64,000 bases of DNA. Source: Fodinisporobacter ferrooxydans. Its GTDB lineage: Bacteria > Bacillota > Bacilli > Tumebacillales > MYW30-H2. Both the position numbers and the translations under genes were made by a program. The notes beneath the pieces are model-generated. The model searched no databases and had not been told where the DNA came from. It was given only the letters and a program-made list of their open reading frames with translations. Shown here piece by piece: positions 42,092-50,934 of the stretch; position 1 is the first letter of the stretch; every line of letters starts with the position of its first letter. Location: assembly GCF_022818495.1 (NCBI RefSeq), contig NZ_CP089291.1:2745501-2809500 (forward strand), given 5' to 3'.

Positions 42092-43012
42092 TCATGGCTG
42101 ATGGATTTGTTGTAAAATTGCTTTGGACAACTCCAGGCCGGCGTTGTATCCCATTCGCTTCAGCCGGTTGTTTTTGGCTGCCGACTCTACGATCATGGCG
42201 ATGTTGCGCCCGGGCGACACGGGAATGATGATCTGGGGAACTTGTACACCCAAGATATCTACCGTATGTTCATCGATTCCCAGGCGATCGTATGGTTTGT
42301 CAGGCGCATACGGATCAAGATGAACGATCAAGTTGATTTTTTCCCGGGCACGGACATTACCGGCGCCGAACATCGTCTGCATATTTAAAATCCCAAGGCC
42401 TCGTACCTCTAATAAATGTTCTGTCAATTTTGCACCTTCTGCGTGCAATTCATCACCAATGCGTTTGATATCTACGCGGTCGTCTGCCACCAGTCGATGG
42501 CCGCGGTGGACCAATTCCAACGCCGTTTCACTTTTTCCGACCCCCGATTCACCTGTGATGAGCACGCCTACACCGTAAATTTCTACAAGCACGCCATGTT
42601 TTGAAACTTCAGGCGCAAACACATGCTCCAGCGTATTCAAGATTTGTCCGACGAGCCGTACTGTGGGGGCGTTTGATGTAAGGATCGGCAGCTTGTATTC
42701 GTTCCCTAATTGGATCCACTCAGGATCAGGTACAACCCCATGGCAAAACACATAACAAGGGGTTTCCTTCCCATATGACAACATCCGTTCAATCCTTTGA
42801 TACCGTTCTATACTGGATAAATGCTGCAAATATAATGACTCTTGATTTCCAATCAACTGAATTCGCTCTGGACTAAACCCTTCAAAAAAACCGGTCAGTG
42901 TCAATCCGCAGCGGATGACATCAGCGCGATGAATCTTGCGTGTCAACCCATTTTCACCTGCAGCTACTTGAAACGAGAGATCTTTGACAAGATCGTGTAC
43001 GATATATGTCAT
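42092..43012 (-). CDS. hprK: HPr kinase/phosphorylase
   Basis: This bifunctional enzyme phosphorylates or dephosphorylates HPr at Ser46, governing CcpA-dependent carbon catabolite control. The 306-residue protein has the P-loop GESGVGKS (in LITGESGVGKSETALELVHR), the conserved His region CHGVVPDP, and the HprK signature VRGLGILNMQTMFGAGNVR. It is alone on the minus strand, whereas in many Bacillales hprK is followed by lgt. The 3' end lies 26 nt from the convergent ABC permease without a clear terminator. Confidence 0.97.
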   Translation of the reverse strand: MTYIVHDLVKDLSFQVAAGENGLTRKIHRADVIRCGLTLTGFFEGFSPERIQLIGNQESLYLQHLSSIERYQRIERMLSYGKETPCYVFCHGVVPDPEWIQLGNEYKLPILTSNAPTVRLVGQILNTLEHVFAPEVSKHGVLVEIYGVGVLITGESGVGKSETALELVHRGHRLVADDRVDIKRIGDELHAEGAKLTEHLLEVRGLGILNMQTMFGAGNVRAREKINLIVHLDPYAPDKPYDRLGIDEHTVDILGVQVPQIIIPVSPGRNIAMIVESAAKNNRLKRMGYNAGLELSKAILQQIHQP

Positions 43013-43223
43013 GGCAGAACGCCTACCTTTCTATACCCATTTTAATGAACTGATGCCAGAATGCAATACAATATGCAATACGAGCAATCGATTGGGAGCG
43101 GGATAATGAAAGTACGTTATGAACATGCTTTTCATAAACGAGCATGTGCAAAAGTTGTTGTACAATTCTCCACCATGTATGATACGATCCAAGTATTGTG
43201 AATGTTGGAATTCGAGGTGTGAT

Positions 43224-43739
43224 ATGTTAAGACAATTTGTCCCTGACTTGTTTGTAAAGTCGATCTTTGATATTGACTTGCAGGCTCTGCAGGCACGCGG
43301 CATAAAAGGCATTGTGACAGATTTGGACAATACATTGGTAGAATGGAATGCACCGGATGCCACGCCCAAACTGGTCCAATGGCTGGATCGGGTGAGAGAA
43401 CACGGCTTTCAGGTGTGCATTGTTTCCAATAATGATGCGACACGTGTGGAATCGTTTGCGAAACCGCTTGGACTTCCCTGCATCGCAGATGCGAAAAAGC
43501 CGCGGCGCGGCGCTTTTGAACAGGCCCTGGCGATGATTGGCGCCAATCAGCATGATACGGTCATGATCGGCGATCAAATCTTTACGGACATTGCCGGCGG
43601 CAATCGTATGGGGATGTTCACCATATTAGTGGCGCCGATTTCTCAAGAAGAATGGATCGGTACTCGCTTTACGAGGAAAGTTGAACATGTTGTGCTGAAT
43701 CTATTGCGCAAAAAGGGGTTGATTACGTGGCAGAGGTAA
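43224..43739 (+). CDS. yqeG: YqeG-family HAD phosphatase
   Basis: The 171-residue HAD IIIA-type phosphatase has motif I IKGIVTDLDNTLVEW (Asp-x-Asp), motif II VSNN, motif III Lys in DAKKPRRGAF and motif IV GDQIFTDIAGGNRMG. GAGGTG precedes ATG 43224; the frame extends left to 43119 without support. It begins the conserved yqeG-yqeH-aroE-yhbY-nadD block and overlaps yqeH by 13 nt. Relatives act as phosphatidylglycerophosphatases (Pgp1-like) in other organisms; the bacterial substrate is not settled. Confidence 0.93.
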   Translation: MLRQFVPDLFVKSIFDIDLQALQARGIKGIVTDLDNTLVEWNAPDATPKLVQWLDRVREHGFQVCIVSNNDATRVESFAKPLGLPCIADAKKPRRGAFEQALAMIGANQHDTVMIGDQIFTDIAGGNRMGMFTILVAPISQEEWIGTRFTRKVEHVVLNLLRKKGLITWQR

Positions 43740-44842
43740 CAAAGGAGGTGTGCATGGGGTGCGGGGCTGCTTTGCAGACGGAAGACACACACGCACCCGG
43801 CTATGTGCCAAGCCCTGTAATGGAACAAGAGGCGCCCATTTGCAGACGGTGTTTTCGCATTCAACATTATAATGAAATTTCGCCTGTTGCCATCGAAGAG
43901 CAGACCTTTCGGGACATTTTGAGCAGTATTGCGACAAAGCGCGCCGTTGTCGTACATGTCATCGACTTGTTTGATTTTCCAGGAAGCGTATTGCCTTCCT
44001 TGCATCGGTTTATTGGCAATCAGCCCTTGATTGTCGTAGCAAATAAAGTGGATATATTGCCAAAACAAACGTCTTTGGATCGGGTACGGGATTGGCTGCG
44101 GGATGAATTGCACCGTCTACATCTGGATCCGCAGGAGATTTGTCTGGTCAGCAGCAAAAAGCAAAAAGGAATCGGCGACATTCGGATTGCGTTGGAACGG
44201 TTGGCGAAACAAAGGGATGTCTACGTTGCAGGCGTATCGAATGTTGGCAAGTCCACATTGATCAATGCGTTGGTGTCATCGTTTGGCGAGCGGTCCTCCC
44301 TTTTGACAACTTCACGTTTTCCGGGCACAACACTGTCTGTTGTGGAAATTCCGATACCGGCTTTGAAAACAAAGCTTGTCGATACACCGGGGATCCTGAC
44401 AACACACCGGATTTCGGATGTGATTTGTCCGGCTTGTTTAAAAGATGTCACACCCAACTCGGAAATCCGTCCGAAAATTTACCAGCTGCGCAACCGCCAA
44501 ACGTTATTTCTCGGTGGACTTGCGCGCATTGATTTTGTAAGTGGCGCCGATCAATCCTTTGTTTGCTATGTTGCGAATTCCCTGCATGTGCATCGAACCA
44601 AATTGGAACAGGCAGATGACCTCTATGACCGCCATGTGGGTGAACTATTACGGCCGCCTTGCGGGAATTGCAGCGACTCGTTGCGTGATCTGGTGACACA
44701 TTCCTTCTCCATGCCCAAAGCGGGGACCAGGGATGTTGTCATTTCGGGCATCGGATGGGTGGCTGTGAAAGGTCAAGGCGCAGAAATAAAAGTACATGTA
44801 CCGAGAGGCATTGATGTGACGATTCGTAAAACATTGCTGTAA
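43727..44842 (+). CDS. yqeH: ribosome biogenesis GTPase YqeH
   Basis: This circularly permuted GTPase, required for 30S subunit assembly, has 371 residues. The N-terminal zinc finger (CMGCGAALQ ... ICRRCF) is followed by the permuted order: NKVD (G4), then SSKKQKG (G5), P-loop GVSNVGKST (G1) and VDTPGI (G3). A C-terminal domain with HVPRGIDV completes it. GTG 43727 is preceded by AAAGGGG and overlaps yqeG. Confidence 0.97.
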   Translation: MAEVTKEVCMGCGAALQTEDTHAPGYVPSPVMEQEAPICRRCFRIQHYNEISPVAIEEQTFRDILSSIATKRAVVVHVIDLFDFPGSVLPSLHRFIGNQPLIVVANKVDILPKQTSLDRVRDWLRDELHRLHLDPQEICLVSSKKQKGIGDIRIALERLAKQRDVYVAGVSNVGKSTLINALVSSFGERSSLLTTSRFPGTTLSVVEIPIPALKTKLVDTPGILTTHRISDVICPACLKDVTPNSEIRPKIYQLRNRQTLFLGGLARIDFVSGADQSFVCYVANSLHVHRTKLEQADDLYDRHVGELLRPPCGNCSDSLRDLVTHSFSMPKAGTRDVVISGIGWVAVKGQGAEIKVHVPRGIDVTIRKTLL

Positions 44843-44956
44843 TCCGATCGTTGCATGATCATGGCAGTGGAAAGACCCTCCTAAAACCTTGTCTGCGTTT
44901 AAGAATATATTTGAATTTGCCGCATATTCTGTAGTATCTAGGTGAGGAGGGATTCA

Positions 44957-45196
44957 ATGTACGGTCATGCAGTCAATCCGGTCAATGAATCGACAAACAA
45001 ACGAGTTATCGTACATACGATGAATCAAAACATGAAAGGCAAACAAATGACGGTCGAGGATTTTATTGAAAGAATCCGGAAAGAAGTAGCTGTGGTACGC
45101 AATCATTACCCTGAGCTTGAAGGATATACGCTATACGATTTGCGTTTGAAATTTCCCGAGGGACAGGTTGAATTGAATATGGAATTCAGGCGATAG
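44957..45196 (+). CDS. small conserved-looking hypothetical protein (79 aa)
   Basis: GAGGAGGG is spaced 6 nt from ATG 44957. The product has a polar N-terminus (MYGHAVNPVNESTNKRVIVH) and a helical-plus-strand C-terminal part (MTVEDFIERIRKEVAVVRNH ... LRLKFPEGQVELNMEFRR). It interrupts the usual yqeH-aroE adjacency. I do not recognise the family. A terminator overlaps its stop, so it is probably expressed as the end of the yqeG-yqeH transcript or on its own. Confidence 0.65.
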   Translation: MYGHAVNPVNESTNKRVIVHTMNQNMKGKQMTVEDFIERIRKEVAVVRNHYPELEGYTLYDLRLKFPEGQVELNMEFRR

Positions 45197-45224
45197 GCCC
45201 TTTCAGGACTTATCGCTTTTTTGT
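45188..45224 (+). terminator. terminator overlapping the stop of the 79-aa gene
   Basis: GCGATA (45190-45195) pairs with TATCGC (45211-45216), followed by TTTTTTG. Confidence 0.65.
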
Positions 45225-45295
45225 TGCATTTTTTTGAATTATCTAGTACTGTTCAAATAAAATCGTACGTTGTGAGAAATGGGAGAGAAATCGTA

Positions 45296-46159
45296 GTGGC
45301 AGGAATGGAGCAACAGCAAAAAGCAGAAGAATCAATTTTGGTTGGAGTGTTTGGCTATCCCGTGCATCATTCCAAATCGCCGGTGATGCATAATGCGGCA
45401 TTTCGTTCGTTAGGCATCGACGGATATTATCAGAGATTCAATATTTTGCCGGAAAAATTGGGAGACGCGGTCAAAGCGGTTCGCATGCTGCAATTTCGCG
45501 GTGTTAACGTCACAATTCCGCATAAAGTAGCGATTATAAAATATCTGGATGACATCACAAGAGAAGCTGAATTAATTGGCGCGGTCAATACAATTGTACA
45601 TGAGGACGGCCGCTTAATCGGGACAAATACGGATGGAATCGGGTATGTACAATCCTTGCGGGAAGAGATAGACATCGATCTCAATCGTGCACATGTCTTG
45701 GTGCTGGGTGCGGGCGGGGCCGCTCGCGCAATCGCTACGCAATTGGCGCTTTCCGGTGTACATGCAATCTGTATTACCAATCGAACATTTGAAAAAGCGG
45801 AAGAATTGGCTCGTGTGATTGGGAAGATTCAACCAAACACCTATGCTCTTCCCATGTCTGAGCTATTTGCGCGGATGAAAGATTTTACGATCGTAATCAA
45901 TACAACGTCTGTCGGCATGTCTCCGAATTCGGATGAATCGCCATTGCCTGCCGACTATTTGCCGGAACATCTGATTGTCAGTGATTTGGTCTATAATCCA
46001 CGGCAAACCCGCCTGCTGCAGTTGGCAGAAAAGCGAGGATGTCAGGTTCACGGGGGCATTGGAATGCTGGTATACCAAGGCGCGGAAGCATTTCGTCTAT
46101 GGACTGGCATGGAGCCGCCGATTGCGGTTATGTGGGATGCATTGCTGCAATCCCTCTGA
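45296..46159 (+). CDS. aroE: shikimate dehydrogenase AroE
   Basis: NADPH-dependent reduction of 3-dehydroshikimate to shikimate in the chorismate pathway. Substrate-binding residues are seen in YPVHHSKSPVMHNAAF and NVTIPHK (catalytic Lys), DGIGY, and the dinucleotide loop VLGAGGAARAI followed by NRTFEKA (NADP-type Asn-Arg-Thr). Length is 287 residues. GTG 45296 lies 8 nt after GGGAGAG; the preceding frame to 45221 has no RBS. Confidence 0.96.
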   Translation: MAGMEQQQKAEESILVGVFGYPVHHSKSPVMHNAAFRSLGIDGYYQRFNILPEKLGDAVKAVRMLQFRGVNVTIPHKVAIIKYLDDITREAELIGAVNTIVHEDGRLIGTNTDGIGYVQSLREEIDIDLNRAHVLVLGAGGAARAIATQLALSGVHAICITNRTFEKAEELARVIGKIQPNTYALPMSELFARMKDFTIVINTTSVGMSPNSDESPLPADYLPEHLIVSDLVYNPRQTRLLQLAEKRGCQVHGGIGMLVYQGAEAFRLWTGMEPPIAVMWDALLQSL

Positions 46160-46214
46160 TTTTTATTCTTTTTTTTCCGCATGTGCTATACTATAGCATG
46201 ACAAAGCAGGCAGA

Positions 46215-46529
46215 ATGAAAGGCGGAATGAATTCTTTGTTAACAGGCAAACAAAAACGATACTTGCGTTCGATGGCACACCATTTGACTCCTATTTTTCA
46301 GGTCGGGAAAGGTGGAGTCAGTGAAAACATGCTGGAACAGTTGGACGCTGCTTTAGAAGCGAATGAACTTATCAAAATTTCGATTTTGCAGAATTGCGAA
46401 GAAGACAAGGATACGGTTGCTGCCGAATTGGCGGAAGGAACGGAAGCGGAATTGGTTCAGCTAATCGGCAAGACAGTGGTTCTCTATAGGGAATCCGAGG
46501 AGCGGAAACAAATCGAACTGCCTCGATAA
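46215..46529 (+). CDS. yhbY: YhbY-family RNA-binding (CRM-domain) protein
   Basis: The 100-104-residue CRM-domain protein, associated with ribosome assembly, has LTGKQKRYLRSMAHHLTPIF, QVGKGGVSENML (GxxG-type loop) and the C-terminal GKTVVLYRES. The start could be ATG 46215 or ATG 46227; the family usually begins a few residues before LTGKQK, which favours 46227, but the RBS does not decide. It is followed at once by a MITE that separates it from nadD. Confidence 0.95.
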   Translation: MKGGMNSLLTGKQKRYLRSMAHHLTPIFQVGKGGVSENMLEQLDAALEANELIKISILQNCEEDKDTVAAELAEGTEAELVQLIGKTVVLYRESEERKQIELPR

Positions 46530-46534
46530 GTGCG

Positions 46535-46678
46535 TGTTCAAAAAGTGGTTAAGTAAGACACTAGGAGTGCGAAGCCGAAGCACGAAAAGGGACGGAGTGT
46601 ACGTGTTTGGTACATGAGTAAGCCTTTTGGGGATTCGGCAAAGCAATCCGCCGTGGAGTTTTGACTACTTTTTGAACA
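46535..46678 (-). mobile_element. MITE-like element, full copy (inverted)
   Basis: 144 bp bounded by TGTTCAAAAAGTGGTTAAGT and its inverted counterpart at the right end. The core is nearly identical to 28998-29142 read on the other strand. It starts 5 nt after the yhbY stop and ends about 40 nt before nadD, inside an otherwise conserved gene block, so it is a clear insertion. Confidence 0.88.
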
Positions 46679-46719
46679 TCCTTTATAAGTATTGACAGCA
46701 AAAGGAAAGTGTTTTGTAT

Positions 46720-47322
46720 ATGCGTACCGGAGTCTATGGAGGAACGTTTGACCCGATTCACATTGGGCATTTGATTATGGCCACACTGGCCAGGGAGGAA
46801 CTGGAACTCGATCAAGTCCTATGGATTCCGGCATACCGTCCTCCGCACAAAGATGAACAATCCAACCAACCTCTTTCCTCCTATGATCATCGGTTGCGGA
46901 TGGTTGAGCTGGCAATCGCGGATCGGCCGTATTTTTCTCTTTCAACAATCGAAGGTGAAAAGGACGGGCCGTCCTATACCTATGATACGTTAAAACAATT
47001 ACAAGCCCGTCGATCCGATACCTATTTGTTTTTATGCGGAGCTGATAGTCTTGCAACGATTGACACTTGGCATCGGGCTCGCGATTTGATGCAGGAGTTT
47101 ACTCTTGGTGTTTTTCAAAGGCAAGAGTACCAAGCGCAAGATGTGAAGAGGAAATTGGAAACGCTTGGATTTTATTTTGAAAATGTCAGATGGTTGGACA
47201 CTCCGGTGTTTGATGTATCTTCGACTTGGCTGCGTCAACGATTGCGAATGGGATTGGGGGTTGCAGACCTGATTCCCCATTCCGTTTATAATTATATAAA
47301 GGAGCATGGACTTTATGTCTGA
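46720..47322 (+). CDS. nadD: nicotinate-nucleotide adenylyltransferase NadD
   Basis: Transfers AMP from ATP to nicotinate mononucleotide in NAD biosynthesis. The N-terminus VYGGTFDPIHIGHLIMA contains the (H/T)xGH nucleotidyltransferase motif, and the C-terminal SSTWLRQRLRMG corresponds to ISSTxIR. The 200-residue length is typical. ATG 46720 is preceded by AAGGAAAG; TTG 46714 is an alternative. It overlaps yqeK by 8 nt. Confidence 0.96.
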   Translation: MRTGVYGGTFDPIHIGHLIMATLAREELELDQVLWIPAYRPPHKDEQSNQPLSSYDHRLRMVELAIADRPYFSLSTIEGEKDGPSYTYDTLKQLQARRSDTYLFLCGADSLATIDTWHRARDLMQEFTLGVFQRQEYQAQDVKRKLETLGFYFENVRWLDTPVFDVSSTWLRQRLRMGLGVADLIPHSVYNYIKEHGLYV

Positions 47323-47896
47323 AGCCGAGATTCGAGAGCGCATCCGAAATGCATTGAGTCCATATCGATTCCAGCACGTCGAGGGTGTTGTGCAAACAGC
47401 GGAACGATTGTCGATTCAGTATGGAGTAGATGCGAAACAGGCGAGACTGGCGGCGTGGCTGCACGATTTTGCACGGGAATGGCCGCCGGAGAAATTGCAA
47501 GCATATAGCAAACCGTTGCAGTTGCCGGAAGAATACCGAAGCATGCCGGAATTGCTGCATGGACCGATTGTCGCTCATTACCTGGAAGAATGGTTTCAAA
47601 TCCGGGACGAAGAGATTGCCAATGCCATCTATTATCACACGACTGGCCGCCCGCAAATGAGCATATTTGAAAAAGTGATTTGTCTGGCGGATGCGATTGA
47701 GCCAGGGCGTGTGTATCCCGGTGTTGAAGAATGCAGAATCCTGGCACAAGAAAGTCTGGAACATGCGTTAGCCGTTCAATTTGATGGAACGATTCGGTTT
47801 TTATTAGATCGCAAAAAGGAAATACTACCGTTGACGGTGGCAGCACGCAATGAGTTTTGGCGGCAAGTTGGGGTCATGCAGGAGAACCGGCGATAA
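47315..47896 (+). CDS. yqeK: YqeK HD-domain hydrolase (Ap4A hydrolase type)
   Basis: This HD-superfamily metal hydrolase has 193 residues: RFQHVEGVVQTAE (His), AAWLHDFAREWP (His-Asp), and YHTTGRPQMSIFEKVICLAD, the YqeK signature. YqeK proteins hydrolyse diadenosine tetraphosphate symmetrically to ADP. AAGGAG spaced 10 nt favours ATG 47315 over ATG 47306. It overlaps nadD and lies 64 nt before rsfS. Confidence 0.95.
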   Translation: MSEAEIRERIRNALSPYRFQHVEGVVQTAERLSIQYGVDAKQARLAAWLHDFAREWPPEKLQAYSKPLQLPEEYRSMPELLHGPIVAHYLEEWFQIRDEEIANAIYYHTTGRPQMSIFEKVICLADAIEPGRVYPGVEECRILAQESLEHALAVQFDGTIRFLLDRKKEILPLTVAARNEFWRQVGVMQENRR

Positions 47897-47960
47897 TTTT
47901 TTGAATATACTACAAGAAAGTGTACAAAATCCCTTTGTACACGATTTGGGAGGCGTGTGA

Positions 47961-48308
47961 ATGAGCACAAAGGTGATGGAAGTTGCAAAATTGGCAGCGG
48001 ATGCGGCTGCAGACAAAAAAGCACGAGACGTGGTAATTCTGGACATTCATGGATTGTCTGTCATTGCGGATTATTTTGTCATATGTAGCGGCAACTCCAA
48101 CACTCAAGTTCAAGCGATCGCCAAAGAGGTTCGCGAAAAATTAGGGAAACAAAATATACCATGTAAAGGCGCCGAAGGTTTGGATGAAGCAAAATGGGTC
48201 TTGCTCGATTTCGGTGATGTTGTCGTCCACGTTTTCCGCCAAGAGGAACGGGAATTCTATAATCTGGAACGGCTCTGGGCAGATGCCCAACTTGTCATGC
48301 AGGTATAA
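47961..48308 (+). CDS. rsfS: ribosomal silencing factor RsfS
   Basis: RsfS binds ribosomal protein L14 and blocks subunit joining under nutrient limitation. The 115-residue product has the family sequence VVILDIHGLSVIADYFVICS, GNSNTQVQAIAKEV, WVLLDFGDVVVHVFRQEERE and FYNLERLWADA. GGGAGG precedes ATG 47961. Confidence 0.97.
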   Translation: MSTKVMEVAKLAADAAADKKARDVVILDIHGLSVIADYFVICSGNSNTQVQAIAKEVREKLGKQNIPCKGAEGLDEAKWVLLDFGDVVVHVFRQEEREFYNLERLWADAQLVMQV

Positions 48309-48375
48309 AACAATCGCAACAGAATCAAATAACGAATCATAACCAAATAACGAATCGGATTGGGTTTGAACACAC

Positions 48376-49185
48376 ATGAATGCATATCATATATTTGCTC
48401 GTTTTTATGATGAAATGATGGCAGATGCACCGTATGAAAAATGGCAGACTTTCTTTATGGAAGCAATCCGCCGCTATTCGCTGCAAGCGCAGAAAATTGC
48501 CGACATCGGTTGTGGAACAGGGAAGCTCTCCCTGTTTTTTGCTGATCAGGGATATGAAGTGTATGCAATGGATCCGTCTCCCCTCATGTTGCTGCAACTG
48601 GATCAGAAACTCACGGGGAAGTTGCGCAATCAGATCCATTTGTGTGAAATGGGGGCGGCCGAACTCGAATTGCCGCAGACTGTCGACATGGCAGTGTCCT
48701 TTTGTGATTCTCTCAATTATATCGTAGACGAACGGGAATTAGCCCGTGCATTTCGCAAGATTCATTCAGCATTAACAGATGGCGGCATGGTTCTTTTTGA
48801 TCTTCATACACCGTACAAGATCGCGGAACTTTATGGCGACTCTCTGTATTTTGACGAATGTGAAGAATATACGTACATTTGGGAAACGCATAAGGATCCG
48901 GAACAGCAAGTCATTGAACATGATTTGGTGTTTTTCGTAAAGGAAGCAAACGGTCTTTATCAAAGGTTCGACGAGTCACATCGACAGCGGGCCTATGACC
49001 ACCTGTTCATCAAAACATTGCTTATACAAGCCGGGTTTAGTGAGATCGAATGTTTTGCCGATTTTACGTGGGAGCAGGTGTCGGAACAAACGGAACGCTA
49101 TTTTTTCATCGCGAGGAAGCGTTGGGAAGAAACGTCAGATAGAAGCTGCGACGGGCAGCAGCGGAAAACAATAGCAGAAAAATAA
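48376..49185 (+). CDS. class I SAM-dependent methyltransferase
   Basis: The 269-residue Rossmann methyltransferase has motif I IADIGCGTGKLSLFFADQGY, motif II acidic residue in VYAMDPSPLML and DMAVSFCDSLNYI. In Bacillales a methyltransferase of this kind (YqeM) follows rsfS and precedes comEA, which matches here. The acceptor is unknown. The C-terminus after about 245 is Arg/Lys/Gln-rich and probably unstructured. Confidence 0.9.
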   Translation: MNAYHIFARFYDEMMADAPYEKWQTFFMEAIRRYSLQAQKIADIGCGTGKLSLFFADQGYEVYAMDPSPLMLLQLDQKLTGKLRNQIHLCEMGAAELELPQTVDMAVSFCDSLNYIVDERELARAFRKIHSALTDGGMVLFDLHTPYKIAELYGDSLYFDECEEYTYIWETHKDPEQQVIEHDLVFFVKEANGLYQRFDESHRQRAYDHLFIKTLLIQAGFSEIECFADFTWEQVSEQTERYFFIARKRWEETSDRSCDGQQRKTIAEK

Positions 49186-49203
49186 ACAATGGCAGGAATA
49201 TGA

Positions 49204-49243
49204 AAAACCCTTGCACAGAATGGATTGTGCAAAGGGTTTTTAT
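49204..49243. terminator. bidirectional terminator between the methyltransferase gene and mntR
   Basis: A stem AAACCCTTGCACA / TGTGCAAAGGGTTT (one bulged A) is followed by TTATT on plus. It overlaps the mntR stop on minus. Confidence 0.88.
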
Positions 49244-49680
49244 TGATCCGATATTTGATTGATATCTGTAAGTTGAAGATGCAAATCACTAAATTCTTTC
49301 AGACAGTGCGGATGTTCTTCAAAAAACAAGACAAGACTTTTGAGGGCATTCATTGTACTTGGACTCACATGGTGTTCGATACCTTCCACGTCTTTTTGTA
49401 TGGCTTCCTCGCTAACACCAAGCATGCGCAAAAATTGCTCCAGCATTTTGTGCCGCTGCTTCATTGTCTTGCCCAACTGTTCTCCGCGTGGCGTCAACAC
49501 AATTCCCCGATATTTTTCATATGTAACAAAGTTTTTTTCGTCCAGTTTTTGAATCATTTTCGTAACGGAAGATGGTTGTACATCCAGCGATGAAGCGATA
49601 TCCGATACCCGCGCATAGCCTTTTTCCTTCATCAATTCATAAATCTTCTCAAGGTAATCCTCCATGCTCGGTGTAATCAT
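49240..49680 (-). CDS. mntR: manganese-responsive regulator MntR
   Basis: This DtxR-family repressor is activated by Mn(II). The 146-residue protein begins [20 protein letters not shown] and has the winged [23 protein letters not shown]; the metal ligands are visible as Asp8, Glu11 region, His-rich GIEHHVS and the [13 protein letters not shown] helix, as in B. subtilis MntR. GAGGAAG precedes ATG 49680. It sits on the opposite strand, between the methyltransferase gene and comEA. Confidence 0.95.
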   Translation of the reverse strand: MITPSMEDYLEKIYELMKEKGYARVSDIASSLDVQPSSVTKMIQKLDEKNFVTYEKYRGIVLTPRGEQLGKTMKQRHKMLEQFLRMLGVSEEAIQKDVEGIEHHVSPSTMNALKSLVLFFEEHPHCLKEFSDLHLQLTDINQISDQ

Positions 49681-49844
49681 GCAACTTCCTCGCTTTCTTC
49701 GCTCTTAGCTATTGTACTATGCTTCTGAAAAAGGAGCAAACCTATGTTATCATGTTATGCTACATCCGTCTATATACTTCTTCTCAATTGTAAAAAAGGA
49801 ACTTTCCGCCAAAAGTCGAAAGTGTTATAGAGGGGTGAGAGGAA

Positions 49845-50465
49845 ATGCAAACATTGACGCGGCGTGAACGATGGTTGATTAGTCTGGCGCTTTTCATCGT
49901 TTTTGGAATTGGGGTTATATATGCATACACCCATCGGCAGCAGGATCAAGGGAATTCGTCTTCGATTCCACAACAGTATGGAGCCAAAAAAACGAACAGC
50001 AAATATTCATATGACCAAAATGTCAATGGTTCAAGTACGGCATTCAAACAAGCAGCGATAAAAGTCGATGTCAAAGGTGCGGTAAACCAGCCGGGATTGT
50101 ATACATTGCCCACTGGCTCAAGGGTGGCGGATGCGATCCAGGCAGCCGGCGGATTAAACACACATGCAGATACAGAAACCGTCAATTTGGCAACCGCATT
50201 AGTGGACGGGGATGAAGTCAATGTTCCGGCGATTCCGGTACCTGCAAACAAATCGACAGCGGCTGGCACCAAGAAAATCAATATCAATACAGCCACTGCG
50301 GAAGAATTGGATACACTTTCCGGAATCGGGCCGACACGGGCAAAAGAAATTGTTCAATATAGATTGCAACATGGGCTTTTTTTAAAGGCCGAAGATCTGT
50401 TAAACATTGAAGGATTTGGCGTGAAATTGTTGGACAAGATCAAGGATCAAATCACGGTTCATTGA
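49845..50465 (+). CDS. comEA: competence DNA-binding protein ComEA
   Basis: ComEA is the membrane-anchored double-stranded-DNA receptor for transformation. The 206-residue protein has an N-terminal anchor (about 10-28), a SLBB domain (about 72-125; KVDVKGAVNQPGLYTLPTGS) and a C-terminal helix-hairpin-helix pair (about 143-205; NINTATAEELDTLSGIGPTR, LLNIEGFGVKLLDKIKDQI). GAGGGGTGAGAGG precedes ATG 49845. The expected comEB is absent from the locus; a DUF1657 gene follows instead. Confidence 0.96.
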   Translation: MQTLTRRERWLISLALFIVFGIGVIYAYTHRQQDQGNSSSIPQQYGAKKTNSKYSYDQNVNGSSTAFKQAAIKVDVKGAVNQPGLYTLPTGSRVADAIQAAGGLNTHADTETVNLATALVDGDEVNVPAIPVPANKSTAAGTKKININTATAEELDTLSGIGPTRAKEIVQYRLQHGLFLKAEDLLNIEGFGVKLLDKIKDQITVH

Positions 50466-50559
50466 TGAGTCATTGACTCTATTTCCCAGAATGGCTTCTT
50501 TCGAAATCGGACAATTTATTAGAGGGTTGACAAACCACATTCGAAAGGGGAAACGATCT

Positions 50560-50862
50560 ATGACAGTAGGTATCAAAATGCATCAAACGTTGGCGCAGTG
50601 TGAGTCGGTTGTCAGCAGCTTTAAAACATTTGCACTGGATACGGAGAATCAAAATGCGAAACAGATGTATTCCCAATTAGCACAGACCATGGAGCAACAA
50701 ATCGTGAACCCTTTGCGGAATCGTGTCAATCAACTCGAACAAGAAGAGCCCACATATAAAGTGTACCAGCAAAATATGCAACAAAGTCCTGGAACACAAG
50801 GTGCAGCCAATTCTATGATGGGCTCCCCTTCTTCCGCTCAACAAAAAGGGCAGAAGAAGTAA
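50560..50862 (+). CDS. DUF1657 domain protein
   Basis: The 100-residue protein begins MTVGIKMHQTLAQCESVVSS, the DUF1657 start, followed by FALDTENQNAKQMYSQLAQT and NQLEQEEPTYK, the full domain; the tail is Gln/Ser-rich. DUF1657 proteins in Bacillales are found with spoVA-2mob-type operons and in spores. Here it stands between comEA and an inverted hydrolase gene. AAAGGGG lies 8 nt before ATG 50560; the frame to 50473 has no site. Function is unknown. Confidence 0.85.
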   Translation: MTVGIKMHQTLAQCESVVSSFKTFALDTENQNAKQMYSQLAQTMEQQIVNPLRNRVNQLEQEEPTYKVYQQNMQQSPGTQGAANSMMGSPSSAQQKGQKK

Positions 50863-50869
50863 CGATGGC

Positions 50870-50904
50870 AAAAGGGCTGCTTGTCCCATTGGCAGCCCTT
50901 TTGC
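50870..50904 (+). terminator. intrinsic terminator after the DUF1657 gene
   Basis: An 11-bp stem AAAAGGGCTGC / GCAGCCCTTTT is followed by GCTCTT; it also faces the minus-strand hydrolase end. Confidence 0.88.
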
Positions 50905-50934
50905 TCTTCCTGTTATGTATGATTGTTCAGCTTG

